NCBI RefSeq assembly: GCF_000719285.1
Contig: NZ_JOFS01000028.1
Coordinates: 128,968 to 192,967, forward strand
DNA: 64,000 nt
Direction: 5' to 3'
Origin: Streptomyces bicolor
GTDB taxonomy: Bacteria > Actinomycetota > Actinomycetes > Streptomycetales > Streptomycetaceae
In this document: positions 1 to 8,478 of the stretch, one piece after another
How the letters are laid out: the number at the start of each line of letters is the position of its first letter
How positions within the stretch are numbered: position 1 is the stretch's first letter
Position numbers and translations under genes: made by a program
The notes under the pieces: generated by a model
Told to the model about the DNA's origin: nothing
Database searches by the model: none
What the model saw: only the letters and a program-made list of their open reading frames with translations

Positions 1-497
1 CGCTGGGCACCTCGCTGGTGCTGGCCAAGGCGATCGAGAAGGCCGGTTACGACCTGGTGATCTCCGGCATGGCCTCCACCGACGGCACCATGGGCGTCGT
101 ACCGGCCCTGCTGGCCGAGCGCCTGGGCGTCCCGCAGGTCACCCTGCTGTCCGAGGTCTCCGTCGAGGACGGCACGGTCAAGGGCCGCCGGGACGGCGAC
201 GCCGCCTCCGAGCAGCTCGAGGCCTCCCTGCCGGCCGTCGTGTCGGTCACCGACCAGTCGGGCGAGGCGCGCTACCCGTCCTTCAAGGGCATCATGGCCG
301 CCAAGAAGAAGCCGGTGGAGTCCTGGGACCTGTCCGACCTGGACATCGAGGCCGAGGAGGTCGGTCTCGAGGGTGCCTACACCGTCGTGGACGTCGCGGC
401 CGAGCGTCCGGCGCGCACCGCCGGCACGATCGTCAAGGACGAGGGCGAGGGCGGCAAGCAGCTCGCCGAGTTCCTCGCGAGCCAGAAGTTCATCTAA
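1..497 (+). CDS. etfB: Electron transfer flavoprotein subunit beta, 3' part (5' end outside window)
   Basis: Reading frame open from the first bases of the window to a TAA at 495-497, so only the C-terminal part of the protein is present. The product is the small subunit of the soluble electron transfer flavoprotein, which takes electrons from acyl-CoA and related dehydrogenases and passes them to the ETF:quinone oxidoreductase. The visible sequence has the typical beta-subunit stretch around residues VISGMASTDG followed by the GVVPALLAERLG helix and ends in the usual FLASQKFI-like tail. It is followed 73 nt later by etfA on the same strand, the canonical fixBA/etfBA order. Assignment rests on recognition of the family and on synteny. 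Confidence 0.93.
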   Translation, partial: LGTSLVLAKAIEKAGYDLVISGMASTDGTMGVVPALLAERLGVPQVTLLSEVSVEDGTVKGRRDGDAASEQLEASLPAVVSVTDQSGEARYPSFKGIMAAKKKPVESWDLSDLDIEAEEVGLEGAYTVVDVAAERPARTAGTIVKDEGEGGKQLAEFLASQKFI

Positions 498-570
498 GGC
501 CCACTGGCCCGCTTGAGTCTCAACTCCCCTTCCGCCCCTCAGACTTCGCAATCCGCAGGAGAGCAATCCC

Positions 571-1533
571 ATGGCTGAAGTTCTCGTCTACGTCGACCAC
601 GTGGACGGTGCCGTCCGCAAGCCCACCCTGGAGCTGCTGACCCTGGCCCGCCGCGTCGGCGAGCCGGTCGCCGTCGCGCTGGGCAACGGCGCCGCCGACA
701 CCGCCGCGATCCTCGCCGAGCACGGCGCCGTCAAGGTCCTCACCCACGAGGCTGCTGAGTACGCCGACTACCTGGTCGTCCCGAAGGTCGACGCCCTCCA
801 GGCCGCCGTCGAGGCCGTCTCCCCGGCCGCCGTGCTGGTGCCGTCCTCCGCCGAGGGCAAGGAGATCGCCGCGCGTCTGGCGCTGCGCATCGGCTCCGGC
901 ATCATCACCGACGCCGTCGACCTCGAGGCCGGCGACGAGGGCCCGGTGGCCACCCAGTCGGTGTTCGCCGCGTCCTTCACCACCAAGTCCCGTGTCTCCA
1001 AGGGCACCCCGGTCATCACGGTCAAGCCGAACTCGGCCGCTGTGGAGGCCGCCCCGGCCGCCGGCGCGGTCGAGGCCCTCGCCGTGACCTTCTCCGCCCA
1101 GGCCACCGGCACCAAGGTGACCGCGCGCACGCCGCGTGAGTCGACCGGGCGTCCGGAGCTGACCGAGGCCGCGATCGTGGTCTCCGGTGGCCGTGGCGTC
1201 AACGGCGCGGAGAACTTCGCGATCATCGAGGCGCTCGCCGACTCCCTCGGCGCGGCCGTCGGTGCCTCGCGTGCCGCGGTGGACGCCGGCTGGTACCCGC
1301 ACACCAACCAGGTCGGCCAGACCGGTAAGTCGGTCTCGCCGCAGCTGTACATCGCCTCCGGCATCTCCGGTGCGATCCAGCACCGTGCCGGTATGCAGAC
1401 CTCGAAGACGATCGTGGCGATCAACAAGGACGCCGAGGCCCCGATCTTCGAGCTGGTCGACTACGGCGTCGTCGGCGACCTCTTCGACGTCGTCCCGGCC
1501 CTGACCGAGGAGATCAAGGCTCGCAAGGGCTGA
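571..1533 (+). CDS. etfA: Electron transfer flavoprotein subunit alpha
   Basis: 320 aa, normal length for an alpha subunit. The N-terminal domain runs to about residue 190 and the C-terminal FAD-binding domain carries the hallmark SGGRG(V) near residue 208, then [20 protein letters not shown] and the IQHRAGMQ segment near residues 270-275, which contact FAD. The ATG at 571 is preceded by an AGGAGAG ribosome-binding site (556-562). It forms the heterodimeric electron carrier with the upstream etfB product in the cytoplasm, and the two genes are probably one transcript. A strong bidirectional terminator lies just downstream at 1550-1589, separating it from the convergent phosphatase-family gene. 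Confidence 0.95.
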   Translation: MAEVLVYVDHVDGAVRKPTLELLTLARRVGEPVAVALGNGAADTAAILAEHGAVKVLTHEAAEYADYLVVPKVDALQAAVEAVSPAAVLVPSSAEGKEIAARLALRIGSGIITDAVDLEAGDEGPVATQSVFAASFTTKSRVSKGTPVITVKPNSAAVEAAPAAGAVEALAVTFSAQATGTKVTARTPRESTGRPELTEAAIVVSGGRGVNGAENFAIIEALADSLGAAVGASRAAVDAGWYPHTNQVGQTGKSVSPQLYIASGISGAIQHRAGMQTSKTIVAINKDAEAPIFELVDYGVVGDLFDVVPALTEEIKARKG

Positions 1534-1549
1534 TCCCGCACAGGCGCAA

Positions 1550-1589
1550 CGAGGCCCCCGAGACCGTGCCGACGGTCCCGGGGGCCTCG
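1550..1589. terminator. Bidirectional intrinsic terminator between etfA and the convergent gene
   Basis: An 18-bp inverted repeat (arms 1550-1567 and 1572-1589, one mismatch) with a GCCG tetraloop. It lies between two convergent genes, 17 nt after the etfA stop and just past the frameshift-corrected stop (TCA at 1592-1594) of the opposite-strand gene. There is no long T tract, as is common in high-GC actinobacteria. Confidence 0.8.
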
Positions 1590-1591
1590 TG

Positions 1592-2501
1592 TCATCCCAG
1601 GGTCAGGGACGCCTGTACGGGCAGATGGTCGCTCGGGAACTGGCCGTTCTCGGGCGTACGTGTTGATCGCAGCCCGGTGCGTGGTGACCCCGGGCGTGCT
1701 CAGGATCCAGTCGATGCGGTCGCCGTTCGGCGTCAGCGGTTTGTAGCCGTGGAAGGTGGCGTACAGCGCGCTGCGCTCGGCCGCGGTGTCCCAGGTGTCG
1801 ACGAGGCCGGCGGCGAGCAGAGTGTCGTACACCATGTTCTTGTGGGCGGCGACATTGAAGTCCCCGGTCACCAGGACCGGCAGGGAGCGGTCGAAGCCGG
1901 CGACGCGCTCGGCGATGAGCTTGGCGCTGCGCTCGCGCGCGTACTGGCCGACATGGTCGAAGTGGGTGTTGAGGACGTAGAACTCCCGTGCGCCGTCGGC
2001 CAGATCGCGGAACCGGACCCAGGTGACCATACGGGCGAAGGCGGCGCCCCAGGTGTTGGAGCCGATCACGTCCGGGGTGTCGGAGAGCCAGAAGTGGTCG
2101 TACTCGGTCGGACGCAGGCGACGGGTGTCGTAGAAGACCGCCATGGACTCGTCGCGGCTGCCGTGCAGCCGTCCGGTGCCCAGCCAGTCGTAGTGCCGAC
2201 CGAGATCGGAGTCGATGTCGAGCAGCTGGGAGAAAATGCCCTCCTGGGTGCCGATGACGTGCGGGGCCTCACGGCGCAGCAACTCGCGCATCACCGGTCT
2301 GCGCACGGTCCAGCTGTTGGGTTCGGTGGTGCTCGCGAAGCGCAGGTTGAAGGACATGACCTGCAGGTGGCGGCGGGCCGGGCGTTCGCCCGCCGAGGCG
2401 GAGGACGTGGGCAGTGCTGTACTGGAGAGGGGCGCGGTGACCGCCGCGGCCAGCGCGGCCTTGAGGCCCAGACGGCGCGTGACTCGGCTGTGGTTCGGCA
2501 C
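1592..2501 (-). pseudogene. Secreted endonuclease/exonuclease/phosphatase-family protein, frameshifted near its C-terminus
   Basis: GTG start at 2501 with AAGGAG five bases upstream. The N-terminus has a twin-arginine-like export signal (TRRLGLKAALAAAV). The body is a clear endonuclease/exonuclease/phosphatase (DNase I-like) fold: MSFNLR, the metal-binding E in GTQEG, the NTHFDH motif, the GDFN motif and DRIDWIL. Family members end with a catalytic SDH motif. Here the literal frame loses it after INTYA and runs on to 1461, antisense into etfA. In the next frame the expected GQFPSDHLPVQASLTLG followed by TGA appears. The indel lies in the CGGG run at 1651-1654. The real product is therefore about 300 aa if this is a sequencing error, and an SDH-less, inactive C-terminus if it is genuine. 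Confidence 0.8.
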
Positions 2502-2661
2502 TGAGGCTCCTTCGGTGGGAACTGCCGGACGAGTCGTGCGGGGCGTGCGTATGGGAGTGTGATACCGCGTCCTGAGTTGGGCGTGAACATGGCGAGATGG
2601 GGGAGTGACTCCCCGTGGACATGGTGTTGACCAGTCGGAAGGTCCCCGGATAACTTCATTC

Positions 2662-2689
2662 TACGGATTGTTGATTCCGTATAGTGGAA
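2662..2689. promoter_or_regulatory. Probable IclR-type operator upstream of the aldolase-like gene
   Basis: Two overlapping dyads in an AT-rich island: TACGGA (2662-2667) with TCCGTA (2676-2681), and TTCC-N7-GGAA spanning 2675-2689. The second is immediately upstream of the AGGAGG ribosome-binding site (2693-2698). The TTCC..GGAA shape resembles sites bound by IclR-family repressors of allantoin, glyoxylate and aromatic catabolism. That identification is inference; no such regulator is encoded in the window. Confidence 0.45.
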
Positions 2690-2706
2690 ATCAGGAGGGT
2701 GTGGGA

Positions 2707-4011
2707 ATGGGTCAGGGCCAGCAGGAGAAGGTGGCGACGAGCCTCGCGGGCGCCGTCAGCGAGGAGATCAGCGCCTCCCTCGCGCCGGTCGACGCCGAGC
2801 TGGAGCGCCGCTACCCCGGAGACCCCGGCACCCGCCAGCCCGTCCACACGGTCTACGTCCCCGGAGACGTCTTCGCCGCCGACACGATCCGCTCCTGGGG
2901 CGACCAGGCACTCGCGCTCCTCGACGAACACGCCCCGGACGCCGCCTCCTTCGCCGCCGTCCTCGGCCTGTCCGACGAGCTCGCCGAGCCCGTCCACGCG
3001 CGCGTGCGCGCCAAGCTGGAGCGCGAGCCCGTCGAGGACCTGCGCGTCGACTTCGAGGACGGCTACGGCCCCCGCCCGGACGCCGAGGAGGACGAGGCGG
3101 CCGCCCGCGCGGCGCGGCTGATCGCCCAGGCGTACGAGAACGGCACGGCGGCCCCGTACATGGGCATCCGCATGAAGTGCATGGAGGCGCCGGTACGCGA
3201 CCGCGGCATCCGCACCCTGGACATCTTCCTCACCGGCCTGATGGAGGCCGGCGGCCTGCCCGACGGGCTGGTGCTCACCCTGCCGAAGGTGACGTACCCC
3301 GAGCAGGTCACCGCGATGGTGCGGCTGCTGGAGGAGTTCGAGAAGGCGCGGGGGCTGGAGCCCGGCCGGATCGGCTTCGAGATCCAGATCGAGACCAGCC
3401 AGTCCATCCTCGCCACCGACGGCACGGCGACCGTGGCCCGCATGATCCAGGCCGCCGAGGGCCGCGCCACGGGCCTGCACTACGGCACCTTCGACTACAG
3501 CGCCTGCCTCGGAGTCTCCGCCGCATACCAGGCAAGCGACCATCCGTCCGCCGACCACGCCAAGGCGATCATGCAGGTCGCGGCGGCCGGCACCGGCGTA
3601 CGCGTCTCGGACGGCTCGACGAACATCCTGCCGGTCGGTACGACCGAAAAGGTCCACGACGCCTGGCGACTGCACTACGGCCTGACGCGGCGGGCGCTCG
3701 CCCGCGCCTACTACCAGGGCTGGGACATGCACCCCGGCCACATCCCCACCCGCTATGCGGCGGTCTTCGCCTTCTACCGTGAAGGTTTCGAGCAGGCCGC
3801 GGCCCGTCTCGCCCGGTACGCCAACCGGACCGGCGGCGACGTCATGGACGAGCCCGCCACCGCCAAGGCCCTCAGCGGCTACCTGCTGCGCGGCCTGGAC
3901 TGCGGCGCCCTCGACATCGCCGAGGTCGCCCGGCTGGCCGGTCTGACCCGCGTCGATCTGGAGGGCTTCGCGGCGCCCCGGCGCGGTGACCTGACGGCCT
4001 CCGCCAAGTAG
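2707..4011 (+). CDS. HpcH/HpaI aldolase / citrate-lyase-like protein (DUF6986 type)
   Basis: 434 aa from the ATG at 2707, chosen because AGGAGG at 2693-2698 is spaced 8 nt from it; a GTG at 2701 is too close. The fold is the phosphoenolpyruvate/HpcH aldolase TIM barrel: DLRVDFEDGYG (metal/substrate acidic residues), the GIRMK and TLPKVTYPEQV strands, IGFEIQIETSQS (acidic metal ligand), and GLHYGTFDYSACLG, similar to citrate lyase beta and malyl-CoA lyase families. It likely cleaves or condenses a 2-oxo acid/acyl compound. Substrate is not evident. It stands alone, flanked by a divergent hydrolase gene and a downstream kinase gene. An IclR-like operator overlaps its leader, suggesting catabolic induction. 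Confidence 0.8.
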   Translation: MGQGQQEKVATSLAGAVSEEISASLAPVDAELERRYPGDPGTRQPVHTVYVPGDVFAADTIRSWGDQALALLDEHAPDAASFAAVLGLSDELAEPVHARVRAKLEREPVEDLRVDFEDGYGPRPDAEEDEAAARAARLIAQAYENGTAAPYMGIRMKCMEAPVRDRGIRTLDIFLTGLMEAGGLPDGLVLTLPKVTYPEQVTAMVRLLEEFEKARGLEPGRIGFEIQIETSQSILATDGTATVARMIQAAEGRATGLHYGTFDYSACLGVSAAYQASDHPSADHAKAIMQVAAAGTGVRVSDGSTNILPVGTTEKVHDAWRLHYGLTRRALARAYYQGWDMHPGHIPTRYAAVFAFYREGFEQAAARLARYANRTGGDVMDEPATAKALSGYLLRGLDCGALDIAEVARLAGLTRVDLEGFAAPRRGDLTASAK

Positions 4012-4104
4012 CGGACCTTCACAGGGCCCACCACCGGCTGGTGTTGTCACCGCTGACCCTTACTCTGTACGGACGCATTGACGTGTCACAGGAACGGGGC
4101 AGCG

Positions 4105-6288
4105 GTGTCATCGGGGGAGAACGGACAGCCGGACGCGGCCGGCCGGCTGCTGGCCGGCCGCTACCGCGTCGTGTCGCAGCTCGGGCGCGGCGGCATGGGC
4201 GTGGTCTGGAAGGCCGTCGACGAGGTCCTCGGCCGCGAGGTCGCCGTCAAGGAACTGCGCACCTACAGCGACGCCGACGGTCCCGAACTCGCGGACCTGC
4301 GGCTGCGGATGCAGCGCGAGGCCCGTGCGGCGGCCAGGGTTCGGCACCCCGGCGTCGTGGCGATTCACGACGTCACCGAGGTCGACGGACGCCCGCTGAT
4401 CGTCATGGAGCTGGTCGACGGCCCCTCCCTGGAGAGAGTGCTGCGGGGGAGCGGCCCGCTCGGCCCGCGCGAGGCGGCCGGGATCGGCGCCAAGGTCATG
4501 GACGCGCTGGCGGCCGCCCACCGCGCCGGCGTCCTGCACCGTGACGTCAAGCCGGGCAACATCCTGCTCGAGAGCTCCGGCCGCGTCGTGCTCACCGACT
4601 TCGGCATCGCGACGATGGACGACCCCGGCGACGGCTCGGCCACCCATCTGACCCGCACCGGCCATCTCGTCGGCTCCCTGGACTACATGGCCCCCGAGCG
4701 CGCCCAGGGCGCCGATCCGGGTCCCTCCTCCGACGTCTGGGCCCTGGGCGCCACGCTGTACGCGGCGGTGGAGGGCTCCGCGCCCTTCCGCCGTACGTCG
4801 ACCTTCTCCACGCTCACCGCGATCGTCACCGAGCCCCTGCCGGAGCCACGCAACGCCGGGCCCCTCGCCCCCGTCCTCCAGCGGCTCATGGACAAGCGGC
4901 CCGAGTCCCGTCCCGAGGCCGACGAGGCGCGGCAACTCCTCCAAGCAGTCGCGGACTCGGGCGGCACGGACTCGCCGACGGCGGCGCTGCGGGGGGCGGC
5001 GGGCGCCGGGCCTGTGCCGGAGGAGACGGAGCGCCGAGCCGCATCGGCGCAACAGGGGCTCGGACCCACGGCGGCGGATGGACAGGGACCCGCGTCAGCC
5101 GCGCCGACGGGACTCCCCGGGCACCCGACGGGACCAGCCGGGCAGGCATACGGCGGCCAGGGCCAGGGCACGCCGGGGGCTCAGGGCTTCGCCGTGCCAG
5201 GGCAGGGCGTTCCCGCCTCAGGTGTGCCCGGGGCGCCGCACTTCGGGCCCGAGGGCCAGGGTGCTCCGGGGCCGCAAGGACCTGCGGGACAGGGCGCGGC
5301 AGGAGTGCAAGGCCCCGCGACCCCTGGTCAGGGCACGCCGCCGGCCCGGAACTTCGGCGCAGTCGGCCAGGCCGGCCACGGCCACCCCGCTCCAGCCGCA
5401 CACGGCCACTCCGCCCCACCCGGACCCGCACCCGGCGCCCCCGGACATGCGGCTCCCGCACCGTACGGCGGTGCGCCAGTGCCGTCCGGCCAACCCCCGC
5501 ACGGCTACGGCGGCCCCACCCCGTCGCCGTACGACTCGGCCCCCACCGGCCCGATGACCACGTCGTCCGACACGCCCACCCGGCGCAAGGGCCGAGCCCT
5601 GCTCGCCGCCGTGGCCGTCACCGTCGTCCTCGCGGCGGCCGGGACCACGGTGGCCCTGGTGAACGACACGGGCGACAGCAAGGACGAGGCACGGGCGACA
5701 TCGTCGTCCGCCACCTCCTCGGACGCCAACGCTCCGCGGACCGGCAGCCCCGACGCCGACCGCTCGGGCGAATCGGGTCTCACCGAGAAGGGCGACGACG
5801 AGAAGAACCCCAGCGCGACCAGGACACCGAGCCGCTCGGCGGATACCGGGCCCACCGACCGGCCCACCGCGTCGCCGACCAGGACCTCGGGCGGCGGCAC
5901 CAACGGAGGCACCACGGGCGGCGGTTCAGGCGACGGAGGCACGACCGGCGGCGGAGGAACCTCCGGCGGCGGCACGACGGGCGGGGGCGGCACCACCACC
6001 CAGGCACCGGTCTGTCACTCCATCGGCGGCGGCAAGTACAACTGCCAGGTCTGGAAACAGGCCAAGTCGTACACCGCCTCCGGCGCCGAGGTCGGCATTC
6101 TCAACGTGGGCACCAACTATTTCTACTGCCAGCAGAATCTGGGCCGCCGCGAGACCTCCGGCGAATGGACCAACGTTTGGTGGGCCAAGACGGACGACGA
6201 CAGCGGCAACACCAATGTCTTCGTCAGCGACGTCTACATCGAGGGCGGCAACAACGACGAGCCGGTGCCCGGGCTTCCGGTCTGCTGA
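4105..6288 (+). CDS. Membrane-anchored Ser/Thr protein kinase with extracellular Cys-containing C-terminal domain
   Basis: 727 aa from the GTG at 4105 (an in-frame TTG at 4078 would add 9 residues). The N-terminal 280 residues are a complete Hanks-type kinase: P-loop GRGGMG (27-32), catalytic Lys49, HRDVKPGN (from 145), DFG (165-167), APE in the activation segment. Next comes a roughly 200-residue Pro/Gly/Gln-rich low-complexity linker, one transmembrane helix (about 497-517), a Ser/Thr/Asp-rich extracellular stalk, a poly-Gly spacer (about 600-635) and a compact C-terminal domain with four cysteines (CHSIGG..YNCQVW..YFYCQQN..PVC). No PASTA repeats. The last domain may be an SH3-like sensor; that is inference. 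Ligand and targets are unknown. Confidence 0.88.
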   Translation: MSSGENGQPDAAGRLLAGRYRVVSQLGRGGMGVVWKAVDEVLGREVAVKELRTYSDADGPELADLRLRMQREARAAARVRHPGVVAIHDVTEVDGRPLIVMELVDGPSLERVLRGSGPLGPREAAGIGAKVMDALAAAHRAGVLHRDVKPGNILLESSGRVVLTDFGIATMDDPGDGSATHLTRTGHLVGSLDYMAPERAQGADPGPSSDVWALGATLYAAVEGSAPFRRTSTFSTLTAIVTEPLPEPRNAGPLAPVLQRLMDKRPESRPEADEARQLLQAVADSGGTDSPTAALRGAAGAGPVPEETERRAASAQQGLGPTAADGQGPASAAPTGLPGHPTGPAGQAYGGQGQGTPGAQGFAVPGQGVPASGVPGAPHFGPEGQGAPGPQGPAGQGAAGVQGPATPGQGTPPARNFGAVGQAGHGHPAPAAHGHSAPPGPAPGAPGHAAPAPYGGAPVPSGQPPHGYGGPTPSPYDSAPTGPMTTSSDTPTRRKGRALLAAVAVTVVLAAAGTTVALVNDTGDSKDEARATSSSATSSDANAPRTGSPDADRSGESGLTEKGDDEKNPSATRTPSRSADTGPTDRPTASPTRTSGGGTNGGTTGGGSGDGGTTGGGGTSGGGTTGGGGTTTQAPVCHSIGGGKYNCQVWKQAKSYTASGAEVGILNVGTNYFYCQQNLGRRETSGEWTNVWWAKTDDDSGNTNVFVSDVYIEGGNNDEPVPGLPVC

Positions 6289-6317
6289 CCTCAAGGGTGC
6301 CCGGCCGGCTGCTGAAC

Positions 6318-7103
6318 TCAGCTCCGCCGCACCCGGAGGTGCCGCTCCAGCCCGGAGGCGGTCACCAGTTTCTCGTCCCTGAACAGCCGCGTGCCCGCAG
6401 CGCACAGCCCCGCGTCGGCACGCGCCCGCGCGCTGAACTCCTCGGCGGTGACACCGAACAGCTCCCTCAACCGGGCCGAGCCCAGCAGGAGTTCGGTGAG
6501 CAGCGGCCGCTGGCCGGGGTGGGTGCGCGGTGCGTCGGTGCCGTTGTGCAGGACACCGTGGTGGTTGACGTACGCGAAGGCGCCCGGGAGCGTGCTGCCG
6601 TCCGCCAGCTCGATCCGCACGTCGGATGCCGGCAACCAGGGCCGGCCGTAGTTGCCGTTCGGCGCCGGCACGCCCTCGCTCGCGTCGATCACGGCGAGCT
6701 GCTCGGCGTCGAGCCAGATGACGAACAACTCCCGTACACGGCCCGGCGCGTGGAACGGCGACGCGGACACATAGCCCATGCGGCTCACATGCGCGGAGAC
6801 ACCCACCTCGATGCCGGTGACCCGTGCCCGCACCATCGGGATGGGGGAGATGATCCCGAACTCGGCCATCTTGTGCCGCAGTTGGCCCGGACAGGCGTTG
6901 GAGCCCACCGCGAGAACGGGGACTCGGTCGTCGTACACCAGGCGGTCGAGCGGCCGCAGCCGGTCCCCGTCGAGGAGCCCGGAGTCCAGCGGCCAGGCGC
7001 CCGGATAGCGCAGCGGAATCTCGCGCGGCGCCTCGGCCAGACCGAGCGCCTCCAATGTGCGCCCGCGCCGGGGCAGCCAGGAGCCGCCTGTGCGGTCCTC
7101 CAC
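6318..7103 (-). CDS. Conserved protein of unknown function, possible gamma-glutamylcyclotransferase-like fold
   Basis: 261 aa from a GTG at 7103, 7 nt downstream of the stop of the LacI-family gene on the same strand, so probably co-transcribed with it. I do not recognise a characterised family. The segment VPVLAVGSNACPGQL near residues 60-75 resembles the substrate loop of gamma-glutamylcyclotransferase/AIG2-like proteins (YGSN), and the later FVIWLDAEQLAVIDASEG is reminiscent of the acidic residue region of that fold. No signal peptide or membrane segment. It ends 30 nt from the convergent kinase gene. Function unassigned; the fold suggestion is weak. Confidence 0.65.
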   Translation of the reverse strand: MEDRTGGSWLPRRGRTLEALGLAEAPREIPLRYPGAWPLDSGLLDGDRLRPLDRLVYDDRVPVLAVGSNACPGQLRHKMAEFGIISPIPMVRARVTGIEVGVSAHVSRMGYVSASPFHAPGRVRELFVIWLDAEQLAVIDASEGVPAPNGNYGRPWLPASDVRIELADGSTLPGAFAYVNHHGVLHNGTDAPRTHPGQRPLLTELLLGSARLRELFGVTAEEFSARARADAGLCAAGTRLFRDEKLVTASGLERHLRVRRS

Positions 7104-7110
7104 GGGCCGC

Positions 7111-8172
7111 TCAGTCCGCCGGCGGCAGCTCGCCCGAGCCGCGGGTGATGAGCCGCGTCGGCAGCTCGATGCGTTCCGGGGTGATCAGGGTGCCGTCCAG
7201 CTGGCGGAACAGCCGCTCGGCGGCGGTACGGCCGATCGCGGCCGCGTCCTGCGCGACGACCGTGACGCCGGGCTCCAGCAGGTCGGCGAGTTCGATGTCG
7301 TCGAAGCCGACGAGGGCGACGCGCCGGGTCTGTTCGGCGAGGACACGGATCACGGTGACCGTCACCCGGTTGTTGCCCGCGAAGATCGCGGTGACGGGGG
7401 AGGGGCCGGAGAGCATCCCCTCGGCCGCGTCGCGCACCCGCTGCGGGTCGGTGACGCCCAGGGACATCCAGGAGTCCTCCACCGGTATGCCCGCGTCCTC
7501 CATGGCGGCCCGGTAGCCGCGCAGTCGCTCGGCGGCCGTGTGGATGCGGGGCATGTCGCCGATGAAGCCGATCCTGCGGTGGCCGTGGGCGATGAGGTGG
7601 GCGACGCCGTCCCGGGCGCCACCGTAGTTGTCGGACAGCACGCAGTCGGCGTCGATCTTCCCGGCCGGGCGGTCCACGAACACCGTGGCGACGCCCGCCT
7701 TGAGCTCGGGCTCCAGATACCGGTGGTCGTCACCGGCCGGAATGATCACCAGCCCGTCCACCCGCCGCGCGCACAGCGCCAGCGCCAGCTCCTGCTCGCG
7801 GTCCGGGTCCTCGGCGCTGGAGCCGTTGATCAGCAGGGCACCGTGCGCCCGGGCGACCTCCTCGACCGCCCGGCTGAGCGGACCGTAGAAAGGGTCCGCG
7901 AGATCCTCCAGGACCAGACCGATGCTCGCCGTACGGCCCTTGCGCAGCACCCGCGCGCTGTCGTTGCGGCGAAACCCCAGCGCGTCGATGGCCTCCTGGA
8001 CGCGGCGCTCCGTCTCCGGGGTGACTCCGGGCTCCCCGTTGACCACGCGCGAGACGGTCTTCAGACCGACTCCGGCACGCGCCGCGACGTCCTTCATGGT
8101 CGGACGGTTGCCGTAGCGTGCCCCGGCCAGGCGGTCGGCGGGGTGGTCGGATCGGCGGATGGCCTCGGGCAC
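7111..8172 (-). CDS. LacI-family transcriptional repressor
   Basis: The start is taken as GTG 8172 (353 aa) because AGGA lies 9 nt upstream; GTG 8202 is possible but lacks a ribosome-binding site. The N-terminal LacI helix-turn-helix is TMKDVAARAGVGLKTVSRVV, followed by the hinge region and a periplasmic-binding-protein-like effector domain with the usual IGLVLEDLADPFYGPL and GFDDIELADLLEPGVT landmarks. It is divergent from a ROK sugar kinase. A perfect LacI-type palindrome (8348-8359) lies between the two genes, so it likely represses both itself and the kinase in response to a sugar or sugar phosphate. Confidence 0.9.
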   Translation of the reverse strand: MPEAIRRSDHPADRLAGARYGNRPTMKDVAARAGVGLKTVSRVVNGEPGVTPETERRVQEAIDALGFRRNDSARVLRKGRTASIGLVLEDLADPFYGPLSRAVEEVARAHGALLINGSSAEDPDREQELALALCARRVDGLVIIPAGDDHRYLEPELKAGVATVFVDRPAGKIDADCVLSDNYGGARDGVAHLIAHGHRRIGFIGDMPRIHTAAERLRGYRAAMEDAGIPVEDSWMSLGVTDPQRVRDAAEGMLSGPSPVTAIFAGNNRVTVTVIRVLAEQTRRVALVGFDDIELADLLEPGVTVVAQDAAAIGRTAAERLFRQLDGTLITPERIELPTRLITRGSGELPPAD

Positions 8173-8204
8173 GATGCGGTGTCCTGTCCTGTCGTCGTCC
8201 ACGG

Positions 8205-8312
8205 GGATGCGTCGGTCCCTGGCCTACGGCGATCCGCGGGGATGCGTCCGGCCACGGGGATACGGCGATCCGCGCGGATGCGTCGGTCCATGGGGGTGCG
8301 TCGGTCCATGGG
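8205..8312. repeat. Degenerate ~35-bp tandem repeats in the LacI leader region
   Basis: Three units begin with GGATGCGTC at 8205, 8240 and 8276 and share GGTCC/GGCC and GGCGATCCGCG segments. A shorter fourth copy of GGTGCGTCGGTCCATGGG follows near 8295. They occupy the untranslated region upstream of the LacI gene. Possible roles are extra regulator contacts or mRNA structure; none is demonstrated. Confidence 0.6.
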
Positions 8313-8347
8313 TTTGTATGAGGATGTGGCGTCGAGCATAGAGCCTG

Positions 8348-8359
8348 GACAACGTTGTC
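8348..8359. promoter_or_regulatory. LacI-family operator between the regulator and the ROK kinase
   Basis: GACAACGTTGTC is a perfect 12-bp palindrome with the central CG step typical of LacI/GalR-family operators. It lies 176 nt upstream of the repressor start and 120 nt upstream of the kinase start, in the only shared intergenic space. Confidence 0.75.
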
Positions 8360-8478
8360 AGATCCGGGGGACACTGTCCACCGCAATCTCCGGCCTGCGC
8401 CCCCACCGCGAGACCGGGTCGTCCAATTCCCATGGCTCGCGGGGAATTCCGAATGGTTGACCGGGAGAACTGACACAG

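Noticed and set aside
1461..1591. Annotated C-terminal extension of the phosphatase-family protein
   Set aside because: It follows the frameshift and runs antisense to the etfA 3' end; the family C-terminus lies in the other frame.
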